Shown here in pieces: positions 35,527 through 45,744 of a stretch of DNA of 64,000 nt. The stretch covers positions 124,001 to 188,000 of the forward strand of contig NZ_PQHZ01000002.1 in assembly GCF_003385185.1 (NCBI RefSeq), in the 5' to 3' direction. Numbering within the stretch: the stretch's first letter is position 1; the number at the start of each line of letters is the position of its first letter. The position numbers were made by a program, and so were the translations under genes. The stretch is from Amycolatopsis palatopharyngis. GTDB lineage: Bacteria; Actinomycetota; Actinomycetes; Mycobacteriales; Pseudonocardiaceae. The notes under the pieces are model-generated. The model saw only the letters and a list, made by a program, of their open reading frames with translations, did not search any database and was not told the DNA's origin.

Positions 35527-36624
35527 ATGAGTGAACGGAAGACACGAGTCGCCGTCGTGTTCGGTGGCCGTAGCACCGAGCACACAATCTCGTGTGTATC
35601 CGCGGGAAGCGTACTGGCCAACCTCGACCCCGAGCGGTTCGAGATCCTCCCGATCGGCATCACCAGGGAGGGCGGCTGGGTCCTCGGCACGAGTGATCCG
35701 AAGGCGCTGGAGATCCGCGGAACGGCATTGCCCTCCGTTGAGGACGGCAAGTCCCTTGTCCTCGCAGGCGATCCCACGCAACGCGAGCTGGTCAGTCTGG
35801 AGCCGGGCGCGAACCTGGAAACCCTCACCGGCGTCGACGTCGTCTTTCCCGTGCTGCACGGTGCCTTCGGGGAGGACGGCACTGTTCAGGGGCTGCTCGA
35901 GATGGCAGGGCTGCCCTACGTCGGCGCGGGCGTGCTGGCGAGTGCGGCCGCTATGGACAAGGAGTACGCGAAGAAGCTCCTTGCCGCAGAAGGACTTCCG
36001 GTCGGGGAGTACGCGACGATCCGTCGTGGACAGTCCACTCTGCCGGATACGGAGCGGCAGCGCCTCGGTCTGCCGGTGTTCGTCAAGCCGGCCCGCGCGG
36101 GCTCCTCGATCGGCATCAGCAAGGTCACCGACTGGGCCGAACTCGACGCCGCCATCGCGCTGGCGCGCGAGACGGATCCGAAGGTTCTCGTCGAGGCCGC
36201 GGTAGTCGGCAGGGAGATCGAGTGCGGTGTCCTGGAATTCCCGGACGCCAGGGTGGAAGCCTCGCTCCCGGCGGAGATCCGGGTGCTGGCTGACGACGAG
36301 TCGGCCTGGTACGACTTCGAGACCAAGTATCTCGGTGACGCCGCCGAGCTGGACATTCCGGCCAAGCTGGACGATGTCACCGTCGAGCGGCTGCGAGAGA
36401 TGGCCGTCCGGGCGTTCGTCGCGCTGGACTGCCAGGGGCTGGCCAGGGTGGACTTCTTCATCGGCGCCGACGGTCGCCCGACCATCAACGAGGTGAACAC
36501 GATGCCGGGCTTCACCACCACTTCGGCCTATCCGAAGATGTGGGAGGTGACCGGCGTCGACTACCCGACCCTGCTCGCCACCCTCGTGGACACGGCGCTG
36601 GCTCGCGGCACCGGCCTCAGGTAA
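35527..36624 (+). CDS. ddl: D-alanine--D-alanine ligase
   Basis: 365 residues, ATP-grasp fold. It joins two D-Ala for peptidoglycan precursor synthesis in the cytoplasm. N-terminal [18 protein letters not shown]-grasp loop [14 protein letters not shown], metal-binding [27 protein letters not shown] at 35527 is preceded by GTAGGGTGA. A palindromic repeat follows 20 bp after the stop. Confidence 0.96.
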   Translation: MSERKTRVAVVFGGRSTEHTISCVSAGSVLANLDPERFEILPIGITREGGWVLGTSDPKALEIRGTALPSVEDGKSLVLAGDPTQRELVSLEPGANLETLTGVDVVFPVLHGAFGEDGTVQGLLEMAGLPYVGAGVLASAAAMDKEYAKKLLAAEGLPVGEYATIRRGQSTLPDTERQRLGLPVFVKPARAGSSIGISKVTDWAELDAAIALARETDPKVLVEAAVVGREIECGVLEFPDARVEASLPAEIRVLADDESAWYDFETKYLGDAAELDIPAKLDDVTVERLREMAVRAFVALDCQGLARVDFFIGADGRPTINEVNTMPGFTTTSAYPKMWEVTGVDYPTLLATLVDTALARGTGLR

Positions 36625-36643
36625 CCGGCCTCAGCGCCCGAAC

Positions 36644-36669
36644 CTCGCACTTTCCCGGGAAAGTGCGAG
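36644..36669. repeat. 26-bp palindromic repeat
   Basis: Same perfect palindrome as at 14711-14736, half-site CTCGCACTTTCCC, between the converging 3' ends of ddl and the DUF3515 gene. Here its outer flanks are unrelated. Its place suggests it may double as a terminator stem. Confidence 0.9.
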
Positions 36670-36679
36670 GAGGTGGGGG

Positions 36680-37225
36680 TCAGGTGCGTGGGGGAGCCGG
36701 CTCGAGGTTCGCGGAAACCACGTCCGAGATCTGCTGCAGCGGGCCGGTGCCCGCGCTGTCCGGCACGGTCAGGGCGACGATCACCGGCCGGTCCACGACG
36801 AACCAAGTGGCGCTGCCTTCCCCCGGAACCTGGAGCCACTGCACGCCGTTGATCACCCGCAACTGCGACGTCTCGGTCAGCTCTGGCGGCTGGTTCAGCC
36901 CGCAGCGCAGCACCACGGGCTCAGCGCCACCCCAGGCCGCCGTGGCCTCCGGAGCGGGTTTCGCCAGCTCGCGCCGCGCCAACGTCTCGCCGGCCGAGAT
37001 CAGCTCGCCGGGCAATGCGTCGACAAGAGTCCCGCACGCCGGTCGGCCCGCCTGTGGGGCGGGTACGGGAACCAGCGGCAACGGCCCGGTCTCATTCGCC
37101 GATGAATCTTCGACGGAACCCGCTGTCAGGCCCGCGATCGCGACGGCGACGGCCAGTGCCACCGCGATCACCGCGGCGACGACGATCAGTATCCGGGGCG
37201 GCGCCCCGCTCTCGGTGTCAGCCAC
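36680..37225 (-). CDS. DUF3515 family membrane-anchored protein
   Basis: 181 residues. A single N-terminal membrane helix (about 12-34, ILIVVAAVIAVALAVAVAI) is followed by an extracytoplasmic domain with two Cys (in RPACGTL and LRCGLN) that could form a disulfide. Conserved in actinobacteria beside ddl and thiL (Rv2980 in M. tuberculosis); function unknown. Converges on ddl. Confidence 0.85.
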   Translation of the reverse strand: MADTESGAPPRILIVVAAVIAVALAVAVAIAGLTAGSVEDSSANETGPLPLVPVPAPQAGRPACGTLVDALPGELISAGETLARRELAKPAPEATAAWGGAEPVVLRCGLNQPPELTETSQLRVINGVQWLQVPGEGSATWFVVDRPVIVALTVPDSAGTGPLQQISDVVSANLEPAPPRT

Positions 37226-37244
37226 GGCTTCACTGAAGCACGTC

Positions 37245-37478
37245 CTACAGGTGCACGACCGGGCAGGTCAGCGTCCGTGTGATCCCCTCGACGTTCTGCA
37301 CCTTCGCCACCACGAGCTGGCCCAGCTGGTCGACGTTGTCCGCGGCAGCGCGCACGATGACGTCGTAGGGGCCGGTCACGTCCTCGGAGCTGGTGACACC
37401 CGAAATGCCGGCGATCTCGGCAGCGACCGAAGCCGCCTTGCCGACCTCGGTCTGGATCAGGATGTATGCGTGGACCAC
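37245..37478 (-). CDS. Stand-alone Lrp/AsnC ligand-binding (RAM) domain protein
   Basis: 77 residues, VVHAYILIQTEVGKA to TLTCPVVHL. It has the beta-alpha-beta-beta-alpha-beta RAM fold of Lrp/AsnC effector domains (SGVTSSEDVTGPYDVIVRA) but no helix-turn-helix. Such proteins form rings that bind amino acids. GTG at 37478 has AAGGGG upstream; the longer frame is rejected. Upstream of the DUF3515 gene on the same strand, 19 bp away, so possibly cotranscribed. Divergent from thiL. Confidence 0.85.
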   Translation of the reverse strand: MVHAYILIQTEVGKAASVAAEIAGISGVTSSEDVTGPYDVIVRAAADNVDQLGQLVVAKVQNVEGITRTLTCPVVHL

Positions 37479-37594
37479 GGCGCGCCCCTTCGTCTGGATC
37501 GATCGGCTCGGTGTTTCATTGGACGGTAACCAGCAGCAACGTACCCCAGTCGGGCAAACATCGGGCATCCGACTATCGGTGATTCGAAGGTGGT

Positions 37595-38596
37595 GTGGTG
37601 TCGACGCACGGTAGACCCCAGCAGGAGGAGGCCCAGCCGGGCTCGCCTCGCCCTGGCACAGTGGCCGCGGCAGGTGAGTTCGGTCTCATCCGCACGTTGA
37701 CCACGGGCAGGACACAGCCCTCGACCACGTTGCTCGGCCCCGGCGACGACGCGGCCGTGGTGGCGGCGCCCGACGGGCGGGTCGTGGCGACCACCGATGT
37801 CCTTGTGCAGGGGGTGCATTTTCGCCTGGACTGGTCCGATCCGGAGCACATCGGCCGCAAGGCCGTCGCGGTGAACCTCGCCGACCTCGCCGCGATGGGT
37901 GCCGTGCCAACCTCCGTGTTGGTCGGAATCGCCTGCCCGCCGGACACCGAGACGAGGATGCTCGCGGCGCTGACCGACGGCATGTGGGCCGAGGCCGAAC
38001 GGGCCCGCGCGGGCATCATCGGCGGCGACGTCGTCCGAGCGGATCAGCTCGTACTGAGCGTTACGGCGCTCGGCGACCTCGGCGGAAGACCACCGGTGAC
38101 CCGGTCCGGCGCGCGGCCGGGCGACATCCTCGCCGTCTGCGGCAGGCTGGGCTGGGCGGCCGCCGGGCTCGCGGTGCTCGGGCGTGGATTCCGTTCGCCA
38201 GTGGGGGTCGTCAACGCACAGCGATACCCGCAACCGGCGTACCAGGCAGGTCCGGCGGCGGCGGTCGCGGGCGCGACGTCGATGATCGACGTGTCCGACG
38301 GGCTGCTGGCCGATCTCGGCCATCTCGCGTCGGCCTCCGAGGTGGGCCTCGACGTGCAGACCGCGCGGCTGACCGTCGACCAGCGGCTTGTCGACGTCGG
38401 GACGGCCCTTGGCGCCGATCCGCTGCGCTGGGTGCTCACCGGTGGCGAGGATCACGCGCTGGCGGCGACGTTCCCTTCGTACACGGACTTACCGGAAGGA
38501 TGGGTGCAGATCGGCACGGTGCTGCTGCCGGACACCGGCGTGACCGTCGACGGGCAACCCTACGAGGGCGTCTCCGGCTGGGAGCACTGGCGCTGA
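37595..38596 (+). CDS. thiL: Thiamine-monophosphate kinase
   Basis: 333 residues. Phosphorylates thiamine monophosphate to the diphosphate, in the cytoplasm. PurM-like ATP-binding fold: LGPGDDAAVV with metal-binding Asp pair, NLADLAAMGAVP, IIGGDVVRADQ, MIDVSDGLLADLGHL and GGEDHAL. GTG at 37595 or the next GTG could be the start; the first about 25 residues are not conserved. ung, rpmB and recG follow in the same order as in mycobacteria. Confidence 0.95.
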   Translation: MVSTHGRPQQEEAQPGSPRPGTVAAAGEFGLIRTLTTGRTQPSTTLLGPGDDAAVVAAPDGRVVATTDVLVQGVHFRLDWSDPEHIGRKAVAVNLADLAAMGAVPTSVLVGIACPPDTETRMLAALTDGMWAEAERARAGIIGGDVVRADQLVLSVTALGDLGGRPPVTRSGARPGDILAVCGRLGWAAAGLAVLGRGFRSPVGVVNAQRYPQPAYQAGPAAAVAGATSMIDVSDGLLADLGHLASASEVGLDVQTARLTVDQRLVDVGTALGADPLRWVLTGGEDHALAATFPSYTDLPEGWVQIGTVLLPDTGVTVDGQPYEGVSGWEHWR

Positions 38597-38618
38597 TCCT
38601 GCCGGTTATCGTGACCGG

Positions 38619-39095
38619 GTGGAGATTCGCGTGGTGCCCTACGACGATCCGGATGCCCGGAAGCTGATGGACGAGGTCCAGCAGGAGTACGTCCGCCGCT
38701 ACGGCGAACCCGACATCAGTCCGATGGACCCAGCCGAATTCGCCCCGCCCCGAGGGCTGTTCCTCGTCGGGTACGAGGACGGCACTCCGGTCGCTACGGG
38801 GGCGTGGCGAGCCCACGACGGCCCGCCACCCGCGCTTCAGCCGGGTGACGCCGAACTGAAGCGGATGTACGTCGCGCTTGCCGCGCGGGGCCGCGGTTAC
38901 GCCCGTGCGGTGCTGGCGGAACTCGAGCGGACGGCGGTGCGGGCCGGCCGGTCGCGAGCCGTGCTGGAGACCGGGACCGAACAGCCCGAGGCCATCGCGC
39001 TCTACCGTTCCTGCGGCTACCGGGACATGCAGAAGTTCGGGCTGTACAAGAACGACGAACGCAGTCTCTGTCTCGCGAAGTCCTTGGTGGACTGA
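38619..39095 (+). CDS. GNAT-family N-acetyltransferase
   Basis: 158 residues. The acetyl-CoA-binding motif A is LKRMYVALAARGRGYARAVLAELE (R/Q-x-x-G-x-G/A equivalent RGRGYA), then LETGTEQPEAIALYRSCGY. Substrate unknown. GTG at 38619, 22 bp after thiL and 30 bp before the carbonic-anhydrase-like gene, so likely in one transcript. Confidence 0.88.
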   Translation: MEIRVVPYDDPDARKLMDEVQQEYVRRYGEPDISPMDPAEFAPPRGLFLVGYEDGTPVATGAWRAHDGPPPALQPGDAELKRMYVALAARGRGYARAVLAELERTAVRAGRSRAVLETGTEQPEAIALYRSCGYRDMQKFGLYKNDERSLCLAKSLVD

Positions 39096-39125
39096 GGCGT
39101 GGCCGGATCGATATGAGGAGAGACG

Positions 39126-39647
39126 ATGCCGATCTACGCACTGGGTGAGCTGCGACCGAGTATCCACCCCGAGTCCTATGTGCATCCCGACGCGACCGTG
39201 ATCGGCGACGTGCGGATCGGGCCCGGCGCTTCGGTGTGGCCGCAGGCGGTGCTGCGTGGAGATCACGGGTACATCGAGATCGGTGAGCGGTCCAACGTGC
39301 AGGACGGCAGCGTGCTGCACTGCACCGAGCGGGACCCGCTGGTGCTGGGGCCGAACTCGGCGATCGGCCACGCGGTGCACGTCGAGGGCGCTCGTATCGG
39401 TAGCGGCTGCCTGATCGCCTCCGGGGCGGTCGTGCTGAACGGCAGCGTCGTCGCCGATGGCGGCATGGTCGGTGCGGGCGCGGTGCTGTCCTACGGCGGC
39501 AGGGTCGGGCCTGGCGAGGTGGCACTCGGCGTGCCAGCGAAGAACCGGCCGAACACCTCGTTCGGGCCGGACAAGATCCAGGCGGTGGTGGAGAGCTACG
39601 TCAAGCGCGGCGAGTGGTTCCGAACCGAACTCCGGCGCCTGGACTGA
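39126..39647 (+). CDS. Gamma-carbonic anhydrase family protein
   Basis: 173 residues. Left-handed beta-helix built of hexapeptide repeats ([18 protein letters not shown], then [12 protein letters not shown]) with a C-terminal helix. Three His at metal-site positions are seen in VLHC and GHAVHVEG. Most such proteins bind zinc or iron; carbonic anhydrase activity is not assured. ATG follows GAGGAGAG. Confidence 0.88.
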   Translation: MPIYALGELRPSIHPESYVHPDATVIGDVRIGPGASVWPQAVLRGDHGYIEIGERSNVQDGSVLHCTERDPLVLGPNSAIGHAVHVEGARIGSGCLIASGAVVLNGSVVADGGMVGAGAVLSYGGRVGPGEVALGVPAKNRPNTSFGPDKIQAVVESYVKRGEWFRTELRRLD

Positions 39648-39679
39648 CTCCCGTCGCCGGTGCGCTAGAGTCGCTGCCC

Positions 39680-40357
39680 GTGACCGCACGACCGCTGCAC
39701 GAGATCGTCGAAGCAGGCTGGGCGCAGGCCCTCGAACCGGTGGCGGACCGGATCTCCGCGATGGGGGATTTCCTCCGCGCCGAGATCGCGGCGGGACGCC
39801 GCTATCTACCGGCGGGCGAGCACGTGCTGCGTGCGTTCCAGCAGCCGTTCGCCGATGTCCGGGTGCTGATCGTCGGCCAGGACCCCTATCCGACGCCCGG
39901 ACACCCCATCGGCCTGTGTTTCGCGGTCGCGCCGGACGTCCGGCCGCTGCCGAAGAGCCTGGTCAACATCTACAAGGAGTACGCCGACGACCTCGGCCAC
40001 CCACTGCCGTCCAACGGTGACCTCACCCCGTGGACCGAGCAGGGGGCGCTGCTGCTCAACCGCGCCCTCACCGTTCGCCCCGGAACGCCGAACTCACATC
40101 AGGGCAAGGGCTGGGAGGAGGTCACCGAACAGGCCATCAAGGCCCTCGCGGCGCGCGGTGGCCCGCTCGTCGCGATCCTGTGGGGCAGCAACGCGCGCAA
40201 ACTCAAGCCGCTGCTGGCGCCGGTGCCCTGCATCGAGTCGGTGCATCCGAGCCCGCTGTCGGCGTACAACGGTTTCTTCGGGTCGAAGCCGTTCAGCCGG
40301 GCGAACGCCCTGCTCACCGAACAGGGCGCGCAGCCGCTGGACTGGAAGCTGCCCTGA
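39680..40357 (+). CDS. ung: Uracil-DNA glycosylase, family 1
   Basis: 225 residues. Removes uracil from DNA. Motif [14 protein letters not shown] contains the catalytic Asp, and motif B is [18 protein letters not shown] with the catalytic His. GTG at 39680 gives [14 protein letters not shown], the family start; the longer frame overlaps the previous gene. Confidence 0.95.
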   Translation: MTARPLHEIVEAGWAQALEPVADRISAMGDFLRAEIAAGRRYLPAGEHVLRAFQQPFADVRVLIVGQDPYPTPGHPIGLCFAVAPDVRPLPKSLVNIYKEYADDLGHPLPSNGDLTPWTEQGALLLNRALTVRPGTPNSHQGKGWEEVTEQAIKALAARGGPLVAILWGSNARKLKPLLAPVPCIESVHPSPLSAYNGFFGSKPFSRANALLTEQGAQPLDWKLP

Positions 40358-40416
40358 CTCCGGCACGACCACGCCTGGACGCAACCACTCCGGGACACAA
40401 CCACGCCGAGATACAA

Positions 40417-40452
40417 CAATGGCCCGGCGGATCGAGATCCACCGGGCCATTG
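40417..40452. terminator. Bidirectional terminator between ung and rpmB
   Basis: CAATGGCCCGG (40417-40427) pairs with CCGGGCCATTG (40442-40452), and the loop pairs again as GGATC/GATCC. It lies between converging ung and rpmB. Confidence 0.8.
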
Positions 40453-40465
40453 GAGAGTCTGGGGT

Positions 40466-40657
40466 TCAGCCGCGAACGACCTTACCTGCCTTGAGGCAGG
40501 ATGTGCACACGTTCATCCGCTTGCGCTGCGAGATGCCAATCTTGGCGTGCACGGTCTGGATGTTCGGGTTCCACCGACGGTTGGTACGCCGGTGGGAGTG
40601 TGAGACCGACTTGCCGAAGCCGGGCCCCTTGCCACAGACGTCGCACACGGCAGCCAC
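40466..40657 (-). CDS. rpmB: Ribosomal protein bL28, zinc-binding form
   Basis: 63 residues. [25 protein letters not shown] start; the pairs CDVC and CTSC form a zinc knuckle (C+ form). GTG at 40657 has GAGGAG about nine bases upstream; the long frame above is rejected. Its expression start region faces the FakA-like gene. Confidence 0.95.
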   Translation of the reverse strand: MAAVCDVCGKGPGFGKSVSHSHRRTNRRWNPNIQTVHAKIGISQRKRMNVCTSCLKAGKVVRG

Positions 40658-40838
40658 GTCGAACACTCCTCGAAATCTGGGGAAACGCTGAGCTCTTACT
40701 AGCGCTGACCCGGCGGCGCCGGGCAACTCGAACAGCGTAGCCGGTGCGCTCTCAGAGGTCGAAACGGGGTCGATACCCTCGCCGTGGACCTCGAAGACTT
40801 CAAACGAACCGGGTGCTGCCCGGCAATGATGACAGGCG

Positions 40839-42503
40839 GTGGCGAGGGTGGACGCGGCGGCGGTGGCGAAATGGGCCGACGCGTGCGTGCGCAGCCTCGA
40901 TGTGCTGTGTGCGGACATCAACGGCATCAATGTCTATCCCGTCGCCGATTCCGACACCGGCTCGAATCTGCTGTACACCGTCACCGGGGCCAGGGACGCG
41001 CTTCGCGCGGAAACCGTGTCGGCCGATGTGGGCGCGGCCCTGGGCGTGCTGGCGCGTGGAGCGGTTCGTGCCGCGAGGGGAAACTCCGGCGTGATCCTGT
41101 CGCAGGTGCTGCGCGGGCTCGCGGAGTCGGCAGGTCCCGGCCGGGAAAGCCTTGATGGTCCCGCACTGGCCGATGCCCTGACGAGGGCCGACAGCGTGGC
41201 GACGGCGGCGGTCGCCAGGCCGGTCGAGGGCACCATGCTCACCGTGCTGCATGCGGTGTCGGTGACGGTGTCCGAGCCCTCCGCTGCGGCCGCTACGGCC
41301 GCCGAGGTCGCGGCAACGGCCGCGGCCGCCGCGGCGACGGCCCTCGAACGCACCCCGGCGCAGCTGCCGGTGCTCGCGTCGGCGGGTGTGGTCGACGCCG
41401 GTGGCCGAGGGCTGCTCGCCGTGCTGGACGCGCTGGTGTGCGTCCTCACCGGGCGGACCACCGAGCCGCAGCACACACTGACCGCGCCAAGGGGCATGGC
41501 GAACGTCCCCGCTGCCCCGCTGGAATTGATGACCGTGCAAGCGTGGGAGGTCATGTACCTGCTCGACGGCGTCAACAGCCTCGACGACGTCAACGGCACC
41601 GGCGGCACCGCACCTGACCCCCTGGCGAGGTTGCGGGCGGCGCTGAGCGAACTGGGGGACAGCGTCACCGTGGCGGGGGACGGCGCGGGCAGTTACGCCG
41701 TCCACGTGCACTGCGGGGATATCGGGGCCGCGATCGAGGCGGGTCTTTCCGCGGGAAGGCCACACCGGATCCGCGTCGAGCCACTGCTCGCACATCCGCC
41801 GCCCGAACCCGCCGAGCCCGGCAGGGACCGGGCGGTGGTGGCCGTCGTGCACGGGGACGAGCTCGCCGCGCTGATCCATGCCGAGGGCGTGCGGGTACTC
41901 GCCGTGGGTACCGGGGAGGTGCCGAATGCGGAGGAGTTGCTCGGCCTGATCACCGGTACGGGCGCGGCGCACGTCACCGTGCTGCCTGGCGGGATGGAAC
42001 TCACCGCGGCAGCCGACCGGATCGCCGGGCACGCGATGCTGGAGGAACGCGACATCGTCGTGGTCCCGTGTGCCTCGCCCGTGCAGGTGCTGGCCGCGCT
42101 GGCCGTGCATGACATCGCCAGGCGGACCAACGATGATGTCGTCGCCATGGCCGAGGCGGCAGCGGCGACCCGGCGCGGTGAGCTGCGGGTGGCTGACTCC
42201 GAGGCGATCACCTGGGTGGGACGGGCACACACCGGCGATGTGCTGGGCCTGGTCGACGGGGAGGTCCAGCTGATCGGGCCGGGCCCCGCCACGGCGGACA
42301 ACGTCCTCGCCGCCGCGATGGACGTGCTGGGCCGGATGCTGGACCTCGGTGGCGAACTCGTCACCGTCCTCACCGGGACGGCGGCACCGCCGGACATCGG
42401 CGCCGTCCTCGGTCTTCGCCTGCGTGCCGAACGACCGGAAGTCGAACTGGTGTGCTATTCCAGTGGTGCGACCGATGCGGTGTTGCTGATCGGCGTGGAG
42501 TGA
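40839..42503 (+). CDS. DAK/FakA-like kinase (DhaL domain protein)
   Basis: 554 residues. DhaL-type ATP-binding domain at the N-terminus ([16 protein letters not shown] with metal-binding Asp residues, then [16 protein letters not shown], about 70-90), a Glu/Ala-rich helical segment, a middle domain, and a C-terminal domain with VMYLLDG and [11 protein letters not shown]. The layout matches FakA, the kinase of fatty-acid uptake that works with FakB (DegV); no fakB is in the window. Rv2974c occupies the same place in M. tuberculosis, upstream of recG. GTG at 40839. Confidence 0.85.
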   Translation: MARVDAAAVAKWADACVRSLDVLCADINGINVYPVADSDTGSNLLYTVTGARDALRAETVSADVGAALGVLARGAVRAARGNSGVILSQVLRGLAESAGPGRESLDGPALADALTRADSVATAAVARPVEGTMLTVLHAVSVTVSEPSAAAATAAEVAATAAAAAATALERTPAQLPVLASAGVVDAGGRGLLAVLDALVCVLTGRTTEPQHTLTAPRGMANVPAAPLELMTVQAWEVMYLLDGVNSLDDVNGTGGTAPDPLARLRAALSELGDSVTVAGDGAGSYAVHVHCGDIGAAIEAGLSAGRPHRIRVEPLLAHPPPEPAEPGRDRAVVAVVHGDELAALIHAEGVRVLAVGTGEVPNAEELLGLITGTGAAHVTVLPGGMELTAAADRIAGHAMLEERDIVVVPCASPVQVLAALAVHDIARRTNDDVVAMAEAAAATRRGELRVADSEAITWVGRAHTGDVLGLVDGEVQLIGPGPATADNVLAAAMDVLGRMLDLGGELVTVLTGTAAPPDIGAVLGLRLRAERPEVELVCYSSGATDAVLLIGVE

Positions 42504-42649
42504 TCGGGGCCGTGAGGGTTGTTCACGATCGGCCGGACGGGGGTGGCCCAGGTGAGCTGCGTGCGGCGGTGACGTGCGTCGTGTGGAACACCCTCAGCTG
42601 AATATGACACTGTGCACATCCTGGAGCGACGAGCGAGGCAGATCGGACA

Positions 42650-44800
42650 ATGAGCGGGCTGCGCGACAAGTTGACCTCACTGGTCGGCGACAAGACCGCG
42701 AAGGCGCTGGCGTCCGCACTGGACATTCACACCGTGGGTGACCTGCTGCGGCACTACCCGAGGCGCTACGCCGCACGTGGGGAACTCACCGATATCGCGG
42801 GTCTCGAGATCGGTGAGCACGCGACGGTGATGGCCAGGATCGAGCACGTGAGCAAGCGCAGGATGCGCGCGCGTCCCGGCTCGATCCTGGAGATGACCAT
42901 CACCGACGGCCACCGCAGGCTGTCCTGCGCGTTCTTCAACCAGGCGTGGCGGGAACGGGAGCTGCGGCCCGGCCGCACCGGGTTGTTCGCCGGAAAGGTC
43001 ACCGCCTTCCGCAACACCCTGCAGCTGGCCAATCCCGAGTACGAGCTCATCGACGACGACGACATGTCCTCGGTGGACAGCTTTCTCGCCGAGATCATCC
43101 CGGTGTATCCGGCGGCGCAGGGAATGCCGTCGTGGTCGATCGGCAGGGCTGTGCAGCAGGTACTCGGAACGTTCGAACCCGAGGAGGACCCGCTACCGGA
43201 CTGGCTGCGTATGCGGTACGACCTCGACCACCTGCACCCGGCGCTGCGTAATATCCACCGGCCGGAGAACTGGGCGGCACTCGAGTCGGCGCGCACGAGG
43301 CTGAAGTGGGACGAGGCGATGGCCGTCCAGCTGATCTTCGCCCAGCGCAGGTACTCGGCCGTGTCCCGGCCCGCGCCGGCGTGCCCGCCCAAGCCGGGCG
43401 GACTCGCCGACACCTTCGACAAGCGCCTGCCGTTCGAACTCACCGAGGGCCAGCGCGAGGTCGGCGCGAAGATCGCCACCGACCTCACGGGCGAGCATCC
43501 GATGAATCGGCTCCTGCAGGGCGAGGTGGGTAGCGGTAAGACCATCGTCGCGCTGCGGGCGATGCTGCAGGCGGTCGACGCGGGCAGGCAGGCCGCGATG
43601 CTGGCGCCGACCGAGGTACTGGCCGCGCAGCACGCGCGTTCCCTGCGCGAACTACTCGGCGACCTCGCCATGGCGGGCGAACTCGGTGGTGCTGATATCG
43701 CCACGAGGATCACCCTGCTCACGGGCTCGATGTCGGCGAAAGAACGCAAGCAGGCGCTGCTGGACATCGCAGGTGGGGCGGCTGGCATCGTCGTCGGAAC
43801 GCACGCACTGATCCAGGAAACCGTTTCCTTCGCCGATCTCGGCTTCGTCGTGGTGGACGAGCAGCATCGGTTCGGCGTCGAGCAGCGGGACGCGTTGCGC
43901 TCGAGGGGAGCGGACTTCACCAGCCCGCACGTGCTGGTGATGACCGCGACGCCGATCCCGCGCACGGTCGCCATGACCGTTTACGGGGATCTGGAGATCT
44001 CCGCCCTGCGCGAGCTACCCGCCGGCCGTTCGCCGATCTCCACCACGGTTGTTCCGACCGCCGAGAAGCCGACCTGGCTGGACCGGGCGTGGCAGCGGGT
44101 GGCCGAGGAGGTCCGCAAGGGACATCAGGCCTATGTGGTCTGTCCCAGGATCGGCGACGAACCGGCCTCGGACAAGTCCGAGAAACGTCCGGCGCTGGCC
44201 GTGCTGGACATCGCGCCGGAACTGGCCGAGGGCCCGCTGAAGGGGCTGCGCGTCGGGGTGCTGCACGGCAGGCTGCCCAGTGACGAGAAGGACGCGGTGA
44301 TGCGGGCGTTCGCCGCGGGCGAGGTGGACGTGCTGGTCGCCACGACGGTCATCGAGGTCGGCGTGAACGTGCCCAACGCGACCGTGATGGTGATCATGGA
44401 CGCGGATCGCTTCGGGGTAAGCCAGCTGCACCAGCTGCGTGGGCGGGTCGGCCGCGGTTCGGTTCCCGGACTGTGTCTGCTGGTCACCGAAGCACTGGAC
44501 GGTACCGCGACCCGGGAACGGCTCGCGGCGGTGGAATCCACACTGGACGGCTTCGAGCTGTCCAGACTGGACCTCGAACTGCGCAGGGAGGGCGACATCC
44601 TCGGCGCGGCACAGTCCGGGAAGCGGTCGGGGCTTAAGCAGCTGTCGCTGCTGCGCGACGAGGACGTGATCGCCGAGGCGCGGGAGTGCGCCCAGCGGAT
44701 CGTCGCAGAGGACCCGGCGCTGGGTGAGCACCTCGGCCTCGCGCACCTGGTGGCCGACGTCGTGGACGCCGACCGCGCCGAGTACCTGGAGAAGACCTGA
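42650..44800 (+). CDS. recG: ATP-dependent DNA helicase RecG
   Basis: 716 residues, cytoplasmic. Remodels stalled forks and branched DNA. N-terminal wedge/OB domain (about 60-170), then SF2 helicase motifs: I LLQGEVGSGKT, Ia APTEVLAAQHA, II VVDEQHRFG (DEQH, typical of RecG), III MTATPIPRT, V ATTVIEVGVNVPNA, VI QLHQLRGRVGRG. ATG at 42650. Converges on the amidase gene with 21 bp between. Confidence 0.96.
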   Translation: MSGLRDKLTSLVGDKTAKALASALDIHTVGDLLRHYPRRYAARGELTDIAGLEIGEHATVMARIEHVSKRRMRARPGSILEMTITDGHRRLSCAFFNQAWRERELRPGRTGLFAGKVTAFRNTLQLANPEYELIDDDDMSSVDSFLAEIIPVYPAAQGMPSWSIGRAVQQVLGTFEPEEDPLPDWLRMRYDLDHLHPALRNIHRPENWAALESARTRLKWDEAMAVQLIFAQRRYSAVSRPAPACPPKPGGLADTFDKRLPFELTEGQREVGAKIATDLTGEHPMNRLLQGEVGSGKTIVALRAMLQAVDAGRQAAMLAPTEVLAAQHARSLRELLGDLAMAGELGGADIATRITLLTGSMSAKERKQALLDIAGGAAGIVVGTHALIQETVSFADLGFVVVDEQHRFGVEQRDALRSRGADFTSPHVLVMTATPIPRTVAMTVYGDLEISALRELPAGRSPISTTVVPTAEKPTWLDRAWQRVAEEVRKGHQAYVVCPRIGDEPASDKSEKRPALAVLDIAPELAEGPLKGLRVGVLHGRLPSDEKDAVMRAFAAGEVDVLVATTVIEVGVNVPNATVMVIMDADRFGVSQLHQLRGRVGRGSVPGLCLLVTEALDGTATRERLAAVESTLDGFELSRLDLELRREGDILGAAQSGKRSGLKQLSLLRDEDVIAEARECAQRIVAEDPALGEHLGLAHLVADVVDADRAEYLEKT

Positions 44801-44821
44801 CAGCGTGCTGGCTCGCCGCCG

Positions 44822-45553
44822 TCAGGCCCAGGTGGCGTCCCAGGTGGCCGGTCCGACGATGCCGTCGGCGGTGAGGCCGTTGTCGCGCTGGAACGAGGTA
44901 CACGCGGATTTCGAAGCGGGGCCGTACGCTCCGTCGGCGGTGATGGACCAGCCGCGTACTCGCATCTGTTTCTGCCACGTCGTGACGCTGCTGCCGCGCA
45001 TGATCGGCGGATAGCTCAGGTAGATCCCCGGCCACGGCGGCGCGACGCCGGGGCCGGGGGTCAGCGTCCCTTCGGTGACCATCTCGTACAGCTTCTCGCC
45101 GGGACAGGTCGTCGCGACGTGATCCCGGTGGCCGGTGACTCCTCGTCCTGCGCCGCCGGAGGTACGCAGGTCGACGATGGCTGACTTGTAGGCGTCGACC
45201 AGTTTTTCGCCGATCGCGTCCCCGTCGCCCACCAGGCCACATACCGCGTACCAGTTCTGATTTCCGGAACTCGATCCGTTCGCGGCCGTTCGCACATTCT
45301 TTCCCCGGCCGACGAAAATGTGATCGTGCGCGCAGACCAGGTAGGTGTACGCGATATCGGACCAGGTCTTTTCGTCCATGTGAAAATTCTGGATGCCGCG
45401 CACCTGTGCCGCGCATTGCGAATGGTCGGGCCTGGCGACCGAGCCGGTGCCGACATGATGGATCGCCACACCGCCGTTTGCGGGAGTGATGTTGTTCGAC
45501 ACGTTGCGCGGCGCGCGCGCTCCCCACTGTGCCCTGGTCACGACGGTCGTCAT
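44822..45553 (-). CDS. N-acetylmuramoyl-L-alanine amidase with peptidoglycan-binding domain
   Basis: 243 residues. Amidase_2/PGRP domain at 1-165: TRAQWGARAP, zinc ligands His32 or His33 in AIHHVG, His142 and Cys150 in GHRDHVATTCPGE. A peptidoglycan-binding domain (about 178-243, MRGSSVTTWQKQM and GIVGPATWDATWA) follows. It should act on the cell wall, yet this frame has no signal peptide; a Tat signal lies in the preceding frame (45550-45744), which overlaps its ATG by four bases. GGGAG nine bases upstream would support a coupled start. Confidence 0.85.
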   Translation of the reverse strand: MTTVVTRAQWGARAPRNVSNNITPANGGVAIHHVGTGSVARPDHSQCAAQVRGIQNFHMDEKTWSDIAYTYLVCAHDHIFVGRGKNVRTAANGSSSGNQNWYAVCGLVGDGDAIGEKLVDAYKSAIVDLRTSGGAGRGVTGHRDHVATTCPGEKLYEMVTEGTLTPGPGVAPPWPGIYLSYPPIMRGSSVTTWQKQMRVRGWSITADGAYGPASKSACTSFQRDNGLTADGIVGPATWDATWA

Positions 45554-45744
45554 AGCTGGCGCTCCCGGTCGCAGTCGATTCCGGCGTCGAGCGGCTCGCC
45601 GGTCGCGGCGTCGACTCCTGCCGTGCGGCCGGCCGGGGCCGCCGCGAAAGCAGTTGCCGGAAGCAGGGACAGTGCGGTTGCCGCGGTCAGTGTCTTTCCG
45701 GCCGAGGCGAAAAACGCACGCCTCGAACGCTCGATCTCGGACAT
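45550..45744 (-). CDS. Short Tat-signal frame immediately before the amidase
   Basis: 64 residues: SRRAFF twin-arginine motif, hydrophobic TLTAATALSLLPATAFA, cleavage after AFAAA, then a 30-residue polar stretch ending in CDRERQL and a TGA that overlaps the amidase ATG (ATGA). It looks like the missing export signal of the amidase in a different frame. Either the genes are coupled cistrons or a frameshift (biological or in the assembly) split one 300-residue protein. Confidence 0.6.
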   Translation of the reverse strand: MSEIERSRRAFFASAGKTLTAATALSLLPATAFAAAPAGRTAGVDAATGEPLDAGIDCDRERQL

